From Parascedosporium putredinis (Eukaryota; Ascomycota; Sordariomycetes; Microascales; Microascaceae): DNA of 64,000 nucleotides. The notes beneath the pieces are model-generated. The model searched no databases. It saw only the letters and a program-made list of their open reading frames with translations, and had not been told where the DNA came from. The stretch lies in the NCBI GenBank assembly GCA_949357655.1, contig CASHTG010000012.1:744001-808000 (forward strand), written 5' to 3'. Below, one piece after another: positions 1 through 10,169 of the stretch (its first letter is position 1; every line of letters starts with the position of its first letter). The position numbers were made by a program, and so were the translations under genes.

Positions 1-2768
1 CAAACACGCGGTGCAGGAGTCTAAAGGCGTGGAGGATCGCGTGCCGGGTTGACGCCTGTTTCGCCCACACCTTCATGCGGCCCACGGCGTTGGAGTAATC
101 TCGCGTCGAAACCTTGCGCCCGAGCAGCCGCTTCGCCCCGGAATACACTTGACAGTCCACAATATCCACATGAAGGCAAATATGCGCGAGGTGGTAGAGC
201 ATCGCGGCGCTATGGATCGGTCCGTTTGTGGACCCCCGAGTGTCGGCCGTGTCGCCATTGGCGTTGTCGAAGCTGCCCTTCCACACGTCAAACGCGTTGA
301 GAAGCATCTTGCGCCAGTTATCCCTGGTATCCGCCGAAGGCGTGCGCACATCTAGCCATTTGAGGTGTGTTTCACGGTGGCTGAGGTGCCATCCTACGCT
401 GAGCAGGCCCGACATGATGATCATGCGTGCAAACGAGTGCGTCTTGACCTCTTTGCCGTGCAGCGCGTTCTTGAGGCCGTCGAGGAATGAGACGGGCTGC
501 ACGCCATACATTCGCAAGTTATTGTCGAGTTGCCGACACATATCCGGGCTCGATGCCGTCCACAAGTTGTCGTCGCAAGGCAGAGGCAGCCGGATCTCGT
601 GCGGGGCCATGTCTGCGGTATGGCCAAACATGGCAGCGTGGATAATATCGAGCATGAACGCTACAAACACGACGCGGTGCATCGACTCCGTTTCCGCCCA
701 TCGTATCCACCACATCCTCGAATCAAATGTAGCCGCACCGCTGTGCTGCGACGGCTGATCCCCAGTCGGCGGCGCCTCTTCGGGTGGGGATTCGCTCCCT
801 GCCCTGCCGATGAGGGGGCTGCCACGACGGAGCAGGGTGAGGGTCGCTGAGTGATAAATGTGCGCCCGCTCGTGGAATCGCCGTGAAGAGTAGAGTTTCT
901 CGTAAAATTCGAGCAGAAGCAGCGCCTGCGCTACCCAGAGCCCGACGGGCGGAGTGGCCTCGTCCGCCATTACAATTTCCCAGCGCACGCCTTCGATGAT
1001 GACGTCCGCAAACGCGCCATAATCCTTCAGGCTACCGCCGCCATCCCTACTGCGTAGAGAAGCGGCCCCGAGCGCGACCATGACCATCAGGAGCAAGATG
1101 GGGCACCGGTTAGAGGAAAACGTGGGCTGGTGAATAATGGGGAGTCGAGGGGACACGGACTCCCAATATTCATGCAAGCAGTCGCGCATCATTTCCAGGT
1201 TCAGAGCGGGGAGGTCTCCGCCGTTCTCACGCACCAGATTCACAATGCTCGATTCGTATCGGTCGGTTCGCTTGCGGAAGAGCTGGAATAGGCGCAAGAT
1301 CTCCTGCCGCCTCGGTTCGCTAATGATATCGTCGAGTCCTTCCATTTGGCGCGGTGGGGTCGGATCGAGTTGGGAACGGCTTGTGAGGGACTCGTAGTCG
1401 AATTGGATATTGTTGTTGAAGGTGGACTCGAGGCCGCCCTCGATGAAGGGGAGATTAGCGACGCTGAAGTCGCTGAAACTCGTCTGGGGATCAAAAGCCA
1501 GACTGTAAAGTCCCGTGCCATCAACTGCTCGTCCGATACGCCGCTGTAGGCCATCAGGCTCGTCGGTCCAGGCAACGGTGCGGCATCGCGAGGATAAAAG
1601 TTTCCTGGCTTAGATCGAATCATGTTTACCCCCATGTCGTTGATCGGGGGTGGCCACGAGTTGCTGTGGGCTAGTCTGGGAGGCGGCCCAGCGTTAGGGC
1701 TTGGTGTAAGGAGGATTGACGAGTCATAGGGTCCGCGGGATACGGGCTGAGGGTAACCTGATGGCTGTTGCGCCGGGGAGGCGCTTGCGCTTGCGGCTGT
1801 TGGGCTTGTTGGGTTGGAGAAGGGTGATGCTGGTGAGGATGAGGATGGGGGTGAGTATGAGGGTGAGGGTGGGCGTTCGGGAGGATGCTGATGTTGATGG
1901 GGGTGCTGATGCTGGCGGTGCTGCGGGTGAGAGTGCTGCGGTTGCTGCTGATGTTGTTGCTGCTGCTGCTGCTGCTGGAGGGAGGTTTGGTGTTGTCGCG
2001 GTTGGTGCGGATGTGAATGAGGGTGAGGATGGGGGTGGGGATGCTGTGGGAGAGGCTGCTGGGACTGCATGATGGGTCCGGGCGGAGGGCCAGAGGTCGG
2101 CGAGGTTACCGGACTTGTGGGATTCGACGCGCCCCGGTGGCGGAGGTGTTGAAGTTGGGTACGCGATTGCGGGGATGTACGTTCCCGAATGCCTCTTCTT
2201 GTGACGTGAGAGAAGATCGAGTCGCACGAACTTTTGCTCGCAGCCAACCACGTCACACTGGTAGATCTCCTTGGGATTATCTATGGGCGCAAGCAACCGC
2301 TCGTGTTAGCTCATCATCACACATCAAAGAGCTCTAGGCGATGAGCTCCAAGAGCCTCCTGCCTCCGCACCCTGTTCTACCAGCTTCACCATTCTTCACC
2401 ACCCCGCGAGTGCGATCGCGAAGAGCCCGCTGGTGGGCATGGGGGCGGCCACGGCAGCTGGCATGAAACCAAACGGCGCGACAATACTTACGATTCAACT
2501 GGTGGCGTTGAAGATGCTCAGCTCTGGAATAGATCTTGTCGCATCCGGGGAAAGGACACGAGAATCTTCTCGGTGCGCCCTTTCGACTCGCGCGCTTGTA
2601 CGCAGCTCCGACGCCTGATCCTGAACCTGCGGAGCCAGTGCGCGGTGGGTGGTCGTCTGCTCCGATGCTGTCGGCGCGGTGGTTGTCGGCTCCAGTGTCG
2701 CTATCCCCAGGGTCCTGACCTCCTGTTACGGTTGAGGACGCGCCGGTGGGGGCTTGGTGAGTGGCCAT
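1..2768 (-). CDS. C2H2 zinc-finger transcription factor with fungal-specific TF domain (3' end off the window)
   Basis: Probable nuclear DNA-binding regulator. Exon 1 (2768-2492) starts MATHQAPTG and carries a first C2H2 finger (CPFPGCDKIYSRAEHLQRH). The intron runs from GTAAGT to CATAG. Exon 2 (2280 to beyond 1) opens with the second finger (CDVVGCEQKFVRLDLLSRH). Then come a long His/Pro- and Gln-rich low-complexity region (about 2090-1900), a Ser/Pro-rich linker, and a region matching the fungal_trans regulatory domain (for example LPIIHQPTF near 1110) that stays open to base 1. The frame changes at three homopolymers (gggg 2171-2174, cccc 2132-2135, aaaa 1493-1496). Adding one base at each gives continuous, family-like sequence, so these look like sequencing deletions. 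The target genes are unknown. I do not recognise a named orthologue. The C-terminus and stop are missing because of the window edge. Confidence 0.88.
1900..2060 (-). repeat. Poly-Gln/His-Pro coding repeat tract
   Basis: On the minus strand this codes for a run of CAG-type glutamine codons (uninterrupted CTG repeat on the plus strand at about 1960-1978), flanked by alternating His-Pro codons on both sides. It lies inside the transcription factor, between the zinc fingers and the regulatory domain. Such tracts in fungal regulators are often length-variable and can act as activation segments. That role is inferred here. Confidence 0.8.
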
Positions 2769-4018
2769 CTCGCGGAGGTCGCCTTTTGTTCTCTACCTGA
2801 GTGCGTCCATGGGATGGCGGGGGTGTTATCCTGCAGCGGTCGCGAAATCTACGGCGTAGGTAGGCGACAAGTTTGGGGGTGGGTGGTAAAATCTTTGGAG
2901 AATATTGAGCGTCGAAGGCGTCAAGCCTGGGCGAGAGTCAATGCGGATATAATGCTGGGTGGGGGTGAGTCGCAATCAAGTTAAATGGGGGTAAGGGACC
3001 GAATAAATGGTTGCTGGAGTGTGAAGCAGGGCCGATGATAGGAAAATAGACACATCCACCCCCGGCTGTGAAAAGGTCCCCAAGATTAATGTAAGAATAA
3101 AGATTGGTAGGGTTAAAAGGAAGAAAGCAGGATGTCTAGAAGAGATAAAAGAAAAATGATGCGTCAAAACTGGGACGCCCAAAATGGTTACGGCGATGGA
3201 TGCGACGGGCGACGGGGCAGCAGGGAAGAAAGGATGAAAACTCGGATCGTTCCTGCTCTTCCCTTTTTTGTTCCTTTTCCCTTTCCGAAAAAAACGCAAG
3301 GGCCAAGAGTTTGAGGTTCAGGTACTTCAGTAATGTAAATGAGTTGATCTCAGGGATTCGAGAGAGAACCGCCTTGCCCCCTCAAAGAAAGAGATATCTC
3401 GCGCGGTGATGGCTGGCAACCGCGCATCCAGTCAAGGGAGACGTCTTTCCAGGCAACAAGTCCACACAGGTGGATAAAAGATCAGTATCAAGTGGGTGGA
3501 GGTGCTGGGATCTTTTTCGGATGAAGTCGAATAAGGCAAGAGAGGTTAAAGAGGCGGGGAAAACACAAAGTGAACAACGCCTGCACAGCTCTGGATCAAT
3601 GTCAATCCAGGAGAAAAGTGTCAGGAGCGAGATATTCCACACGCGGTATCGGGAACACGCGCGGGGGCCGTGAGGGTTGGGGGAAGGGGGCGGGAACAGG
3701 CCACCAGGGTAACCAACAAAGAGTGAAGCCACGAGGTCTGAAAAAAATGAAATTTCCAACTCCCAGAGCATGGGAATCCAGACGAAGGGAAAAAAAAATC
3801 AAAACGGGAAGCAAGAGGAGATACCAGGGTCCCCCTCTGTGTCGACACAACGGTTCGTTGTTTGGATCTTCGACAGGTACAAGGGAATAATTAACACCCC
3901 ATCAGCATTAACCTACCCAGAGTTTGACAACCAAAGAACGCTCAGGACAGGACTGGCGGCACATCTTTACCACCATAGTCTAGGCGGGAAGTGGCCAAGC
4001 CCCAAAGAGGGAGGGTGG

Positions 4019-4053
<35 letters not shown>

Positions 4054-6588
4054 CAAATGGAAGATGCACCCCCACGCCCCAGTTCCCGCCGTGAGAACTG
4101 TCTGCGTGAGCAGATAATCGCACCTCAGCCGCGCTCAAAAAGAACTCCCAAAACGCGCATGGGGCAGGCAGGGAGACGAGAGTGGGGTGCACCATCCCAT
4201 CATCCGAGGTGGGGACGTTGTCGCAAGACAAGACGGGGCAAGGATATGGGCGGGGGCTCCAACTGTGAGAACCAGGAGGGTTAGACAATTTCCGTTCTTT
4301 CCCCCTCTTGACATCCAGACCAGACAGCCATCATCCCGGCCCCCGTCATCCCTCTCCATTGGGAATGGGAGGGGGAGTACAGGGAAAATTACGTGGAGGA
4401 CGGGGAGGATGGGGGAAGGACGGGCTGGAAATGGACGATAGATCTGTGGCAAGGTGGAGGAGGAGTCGCCGCTGGGGGCGAGCCCGTTCGGACTGATGGA
4501 TTGATGGCGTCGATCAAGCGTGATTCTCCCCTGCTGCTGAGCTCTGTTCCTGTATTTCCGGAGCGCGGCAGAGCAGAGGTCCATTCCATTCCATGTTCAA
4601 TACACCACCAGGCCCATCGAGGGCCCATCGATCCATTGATGTCTCGGTTAGTGATATCGACACCCAGCAAGGGACAGGGAAAACTGGAGCCTACGCTGCA
4701 GGGCACCCAGACCGCGCAAGACAGCGTAATTCTACCGTGGTCCACTCGTCGTTCCCCTTTTGCGTCCCGTGTTGCCGTTGCAGTGGAGACAGTGGATGGC
4801 TAGGTATCCCCATAGGTGTACGAAGTAATAGATATCAATTGGGGAGGAAGGGCATGGGTTACAGTTGCGGATGGATTCGGTTTTGCATGCGAGGATCGCG
4901 CTATGCTCTCAATCCGACTGCGACGTGTGTCAACCACGCTCGGGACAATTGTGAACGAAGGTATTCATTGAACACTACGATCTTCACCAGACACTAGTCT
5001 CGGCAGTCAACCCGTCCGCGCCCAGGTTTCTCTTGCTTCTTTTCTTCTTTCCGGGCTTCTCCTTCCCGGACTTCTTCTTTCCCTGCGGATGATTTTCTTG
5101 CAAAATTTGAGGATCTGGTTACCCAGGGTTTAAAGACGGTTTCTCATGCTTCACCTTTTTTTTTCTTTCAAATTCTTAGTTTCTTGTTCTACATGTTCTA
5201 TTTGTAGACGAGGCTTTTTTCTTTTCTTTTCTTTTTTTTTTTTTTTCTATTTTTTTCTCCCTTGGTCCCTCCCCTATCTATTATAGTATTGGCAAGATGG
5301 TTCAGTGCCCATCAAAGCACACGGCAAGTTATGTGATCTGCAATCCTTGAGCTGTGGTCCGGCGCGCCCGTGGCCCTGTCATTTCGCGTGTCCTCCTCGC
5401 CGGAGCCGTATCTGTTTTATCTTTTTGCAGGCATCGTGCAGCAGTATGCCTCGGTCGGATCACGTCTCGACATCTCCGGCCGGTAGTGAGGAGAAGATCT
5501 AAAAAGCCAGCCATGTTGCCCATTCCGGTAACCCAATCATTGACCCCTGCTTCCCCTTCTCTATCAATCCCTCTCCCTCTCTCTCTCTCTGCCCCCAAAA
5601 CCTCGACAGCTGTGTATCTCTGGGGCACGCATTATTACATATTGGGAAGGCGTGACTCGGTCGGTATTTTCGGAAGGCTCGCCAACTTCCCACGAGGGTC
5701 AGGCCCTCTCTCCACGCCCCAAGACGCCACTTCTCGTGACAGAGCAGCACATCACACGCGATCGTGGCCAAAAATTACATACACTATTGCTTTGAATGGA
5801 CCAAGGGGGATGAGGCAACACAGCGGACAGGCCCCTCGTCTCCACATCCGGTAGAGATCTCCAACCTTGTCCTCCCACTCCCATGTAGGCTCCTTGTTCC
5901 TGTTACCCACAGGGAAAAAAAAAAAAGGAAAGCAAGAATGTCTTACCTCACCCTTGCTCTCACATGGCATGGCACCCGGAGATAGCCAAGTCTTCGGGGA
6001 AGCGAATCAAGAAGGGCTTGTAAAAACAAAAGGGCAAATAATCGCGAGAGGCGTTGGGAGGAAATAAGCTCTTGTCATCACAGGCAGGCCCCCTTGTGCT
6101 CAGCTGAGCCTGAGCTGGGGGCTATCGCCAGCCCCCACATACCCCAGGTTCCCAGGTTCCGAGGACGGAGGGTATCACAAATCGAGCAGGGTTCCTAGGG
6201 TTGCGCCGCACTCAAGGATTGATGTCAAGACCTACGATGTGCGAGGGTGAGAAGGGGTTGCACACGACACCGGATTCCGGTGTGTGTGATTTCTCCTTAA
6301 CTTCCTTGCTCTTGTGATGGGGGCAAAATCCTACAGCATGGGGCGTCTACGGAAAGGCTTGCGAGGACATGAGGGCCAGCTTTCCAAGTATTGCCCTTTT
6401 TTCACGGGGAAAAGCTTGCTGTCACAGTCACATTACGTCGTAGGAAAGATGCCCTCTCCTGTTAATATTTGTGGCAGTCTGTTCTCAGCGAAATCTTTTT
6501 TTCTTTTTTTCGCTCTTCCCCTTTTTCCTTTTGGTCGAGAGAGGTTATTCGATAGATTCACACTCGTTGTGGCATTACCCTCCAGCTC
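2769..6588. other. 3.8-kb gene-poor interval (upstream of TF gene / downstream of YAR1)
   Basis: No convincing gene was found. It holds the likely promoter and 5' leader of the transcription factor, a (GA)n microsatellite at 4021-4051, a (CT)n run at about 5575-5592, and a strongly pyrimidine-rich plus-strand tract at about 5030-5275 with T homopolymers. Short open frames here are low-complexity or lack family resemblance. One weak plus-strand small-gene candidate near 5297-5502 is discussed in the findings. Confidence 0.6.
4021..4051. repeat. (GA)n microsatellite
   Basis: About 15 uninterrupted GA dinucleotides directly visible in non-coding sequence. The Arg-Glu and Leu-Ser peptides that open frames produce here are artefacts of the repeat. 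Confidence 0.97.
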
Positions 6589-7441
6589 CTACTCTCCCCT
6601 ACTCTTCTCATCCTCGCCCAAGCTCGCCGTTGCCGTCGCTGTCGCCGTCACCTGCTCTCCTTTGCCCTTGGCATCTCCACCCTCAGCATCGCCCTCACCC
6701 CCGAGCTCGATCCCCGCCGCGGCGCCCTCTAGGCCTCCATCCGTTCCGTTTTCCCCTCGAGATCCTTGATTTGGTTCAGGAAGTACGCCGCCACATCCTC
6801 GTGACCGTTAAATTGTGCCAGGTCCAGCGCCACGTAGTTGCGGTCGTTGGCCACCGCTTGCGTCGCGCCGTGCTCCTCCGCAAGCATCCTCACCACAGCC
6901 AAGTGGCCGCCAAGCGCCGCCCAGTGCAGCGCCGTGTTTCCATACTCGTTGGCCGCGTCCACATACTGCTTTTTCTCCTCCTTGGGGCGCTCGGTGAAGC
7001 GCGCAAGAAGCAGTTTGGCCGTTTCTGTATAGTTGGCCGTTGCCAGGCGGCGGAAATGGTTAGAGAAGGGAGTGGTAAAGAAAAAGCAAAACAAGCGTAG
7101 TGAAGGCTGCGTGGGGAAAGGTGGGCGAAAGAACGCACGAGGCGTGAGCGCGGGGGTTTGCCCTACTTTTTTTTCTTCCTCTGGGGTGTTTTTTCTATGA
7201 CATCGTCGCGGGGTTGATTGGAGGGTCTTTGGAAGAACTACTCACCCAGATGTCCGTTCCCCGTCGCCATGTGCAAACACGTAGACTTTCCCTCATCCTG
7301 AGCCGCCGAGATAATCTCCGCCTCTGATACCTTCTCTCTCTCTGCTAGCACTTTCAGACTGTCTTGAAGCTCACTGTCGTCTCCCGCGCGAGAGAAAAAG
7401 ATGAGATCGTCAATCTCATCCTCTGTGAGAGTGGGCGCCAT
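6589..7441 (-). CDS. YAR1: YAR1-like ankyrin-repeat protein (ribosomal protein S3 chaperone)
   Basis: Small ankyrin protein. Yeast Yar1 of similar size (about 200 aa) escorts Rps3 to the nucleus during 40S biogenesis. Exon 1 (7441-7246) encodes MAPTLTEDEIDDLIFFSRAG and the first ankyrin signature (STCLHMATGNGHL). Intron 7245-7025 has donor GTGAGT and acceptor TACAG, and splicing restores GHLETAKLLL. Exon 2 has a second repeat (YGNTALHWAALGGHLAVV) and a third partial one (NYVALDLAQFNGHEDVA). As read, the frame stops near 6729. One extra base at the tttt run 6749-6752 extends it into an acidic Gly/Glu/Ala-rich tail ending with a TAG at 6589, which suits the family better. The orthology is inferred from size, repeat spacing and the N-terminus. 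A generic ankyrin protein is the alternative. Confidence 0.8.
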
Positions 7442-7925
7442 ACTGGTGGTGTGAGGGGATGAAGTCTTGCCCGAAAAGGTGAGAAAGTCTGTGTGAGAAA
7501 TCGACTGGGAATCCTTTTATCTTCGTTTCAAGGGCGGCTCTTATTGAAATTACCCTCGTATCTTTTCCCCGGTGGCGCGACTCTTTTCTTCTTCTGTCGT
7601 CGTAGGTTTGATAGTGACAGAACCTGAACTGCTTGTTGTCGCATTGCAACTTTTTTTTCTTCTTCAGGTTCCAATGCGGGAAACCTTCGCATCAAGTGGG
7701 ATACAGTGTCGAAACTAAAATTTGCACCTGCAGTTGCACTGTCTTTACGGGAATGATATCCGCAGCCACGCATCCGAAAGGCCTTGATCATGAGGTGTTG
7801 ACTTTAGAATGAAAGAAGTTAGAATCTGGAATTCCCTAGAAATGAAATAAAAATATAAAAAAGGGCAAAAAAAAGAAACTGTAAAAGTTGAATGAAACCG
7901 CTCCATGAAAACCCAGAGTGAATAA
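7442..7925. other. 484-bp interval between YAR1-like gene and SPO11 3' end
   Basis: Probably the upstream region of the ankyrin gene and the SPO11 3' UTR. About 7840-7895 is A-rich (minus strand T-rich), consistent with transcript-end sequence. No gene was seen. Confidence 0.5.
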
Positions 7926-9623
7926 CTATCCTCCTAGATCATGTGTCAAGGCTGCATCCAGGTACTTGGCGACATCTCCATCCTCGTTCATGATCTGGAT
8001 CTCGGCCTTCACGTTGGTCACGAGCATGATTTGTAACTCCCGCCGAATTTCCTCGTCTTGGAGCTTGCCCACGAGTGCAACAGCCAGCTTCACGTCTCTT
8101 TCAGTCAGTGGTCGAAATCGTCGCATCGAAGGCCAACCCGGTGCCGGGGAGGCTGGCCCTGTTATGACGGAATGTTGGGACACCAGGGCCTGGAAGCTTG
8201 TAAAATCCCCTTCCCTTCCGGCGCTGAATACATCACTACTCTGAACGCCTAGCCAGCGAAGTTTGGGAACAGTCACGTTCTCTTCGTGCTGCAGCCGGTC
8301 TGACCCTTGTTTGTAACATAAAAGGATGTTCACCCCGTCTGGGTCGAAGTCCACCAGAGCATATATGGGCATTTCGGGGCGCAAGCACTGAACAGTCCAA
8401 AGAAAGCCGCGCGTTACGAGATCCGGATATCCTTTGCCCTATGTACCTTCGACGTTACTCAACTATTTCCATTGGCCTGCCTTCACACCAGTACTGGTGG
8501 GGACTTACAGTGACTAGGAGGCCCTGTCCAGCCGCCGAGTGGTCCTAATACCTCGACCTGGACAGCGACCGAAACGTAGCCTTGCCGCCGAGGTTTTAGA
8601 CTATGCGTCCATTTTTCGGAGTCTTGAAGAAAGTCCATCATACCTCTTTTTCAATGACGAGAACCCATCTAATCCTGCCTAGATCGAGACCTTCAATATC
8701 ACATGAAGGCGGTATCGCGGTACCCTATCTTGCTAGTTAAAAACCCTGTTCAGTGAACCATGCCCCTTGATTCTTCCGTTAGAAAGGAACATGCCTCCGG
8801 ATTCTGTGAGGCTTCTATCACCGTGGAACCGCGCACTCGGATTTCCGCGGGGCCCGAGATCACGCCCTTCGAAGCAGCAACCTGTATCGAATATGAGTGT
8901 GGTTGAGCAAGTAGCAGTTGCATCCCCAACCCACAATGCCTAAGTCATGCCGTCCTACTCCAAGAGCAAGGGCTAGGCCATCTACGAGCTCGTCAACCCG
9001 ATCTTGGGAGCCGAACATTTCCGGGTCTTCGTAATATAGGTTCCTGTTCATTCCCAACCCCGATTTCCCTGTAAGTTTGTGTCGCGTTTGGCCTTCAAGT
9101 GCAAAACTCTTCAAAGAATTCAGACCTTTTGGTGACCATCTTCCCGAAACTAGGGCCGCATGGGCGCTCTTGAGGATGTGCAACAACTGAACTGAATTTG
9201 AAGCAGGTTAGGCAAGGTAGGCACTGCTTATGTCTCTCGCTATAGATCACAGCGCATATCTTGGGGCTGGTATCTGGTCGCAGCTTAAAGTCGTAGCTTA
9301 CAAAACTTCCTTGCTTCCGCTTCGTTTTTGCCGGGGAATTGCACAAGAGCAGGAACTGGGCCTGTATGACCTCGATGACAGAACCGGATGGACATGGGCT
9401 GTGGTGCTTCATGAAGAAGTGGATCTGCTACGGCTTCCTCGAGTATACTCTCGATCTTGGCAATCACGTCGATAGCCAAAGGAAGTCCCCGCGAAGGAGA
9501 GGAACAAGCTGTTCCCCTTTGTACTTGGAGGTCCATTGCGGGACAAGAAACCGAAAATTACCAGTCCCTCCCACTGGCTGCTTGATAGGAATTGGGAATG
9601 TCGTTGTGCTTATCTACTGGCAT
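7926..9623 (-). CDS. SPO11: SPO11 meiotic DNA double-strand-break protein, with an in-frame stop as read
   Basis: Topoisomerase VI A-like protein that makes meiotic double-strand breaks through a tyrosyl-DNA link. I resolve eight exons: 9623-9562, 9516-9302, 9191-9126, 9043-8935, 8881-8795, 8724-8644, 8580-8509, 8438-7926. Seen motifs are the N-terminal VIAKIESIL, the catalytic-tyrosine box RNLYYEDPEMFGSQ, VAASKGVISG, Toprim WVLVIEKE|ATFR (catalytic Glu) and DFDPDG (metal-binding Asp pair). All introns are GT-AG except the one after 8795, whose donor reads GC (GCATGT). One base appears missing at ccc 9143-9145. Exon 7 also has TAG at 8545-8547, between Tyr and Asp, where family members usually have Trp. 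It is a substitution, not a run-length error, and would remove the rest of the Toprim domain. The first exon is inferred from a good donor, with ATG at 9623. Confidence 0.88.
8545..8547 (-). other. SPO11: In-frame TAG in SPO11 exon 7
   Basis: The exon flanked by acceptor GCAAG and donor GTAAGT reads ATFRSLSRSRY-stop-DHSAAGQGLLVT, then splices to GKGYPDLVTRG. Both flanks fit the Spo11 family in the same frame, so the stop cannot be avoided by shifting frame. TGG to TAG on this strand is a TpG to TpA change, the kind expected from a C-to-T event on the other strand. Confidence 0.8.
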
Positions 9624-10169
9624 CGAAGTCGGGACTTAAGCTGGCCAAGAAGAGGAATTTGCAAGGCCTAACCTAATCAACTGATCCGATGGTCCATGCA
9701 TCATCGTGATAAAACAAAGATCAAGGTCAACAGCTCCTTCCTCCACTGATCGGGGATTCCCACCCAATTCATGAGTTTGATGTCGCAGAGGCGAAGGGCA
9801 GTCAGCAAAAACGATAAACTGAGAAACAATTTAACCAATAAATTACCGTTGCGCCGAAACCACGGCTGTTGTTGGTGCTACTTTATTAGAGCGTCTGTGC
9901 TTGCTTGATGAATCCCTCCCACAGAGCGGACCCTAGAATTCACCGACTCTCCGTTGCCAAGCCTTGTTGGCGTCGAGAACAGGGGGCTTACGATCTTCGC
10001 CAAATTTAATCCACCTTCACATGCCACGAGTTTCCTTTCTCTAGGCAACAACTTTTGCCCTTGGATATCATAAACGGCGTGGACTGTTCGATAAGGAACC
10101 TGGTGTGTTTCTTCGTAGCTGGATTGCCTTCCATTTACAGCTCCGACCTAGCTCAATTGACGCGACAAA
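9624..10169. promoter_or_regulatory. Divergent promoter region SPO11 / ERG7
   Basis: 546 bp separates the inferred SPO11 start (minus) and the ERG7 start (plus), so both promoters must lie here. No specific binding site is called. There is no competing open frame with family resemblance. Confidence 0.55.

Noticed and set aside
3991..4284. Open frame encoding an Arg-Glu repeat protein
   Set aside because: The repeat is just the (GA)n microsatellite read in frame. No conserved flanks.
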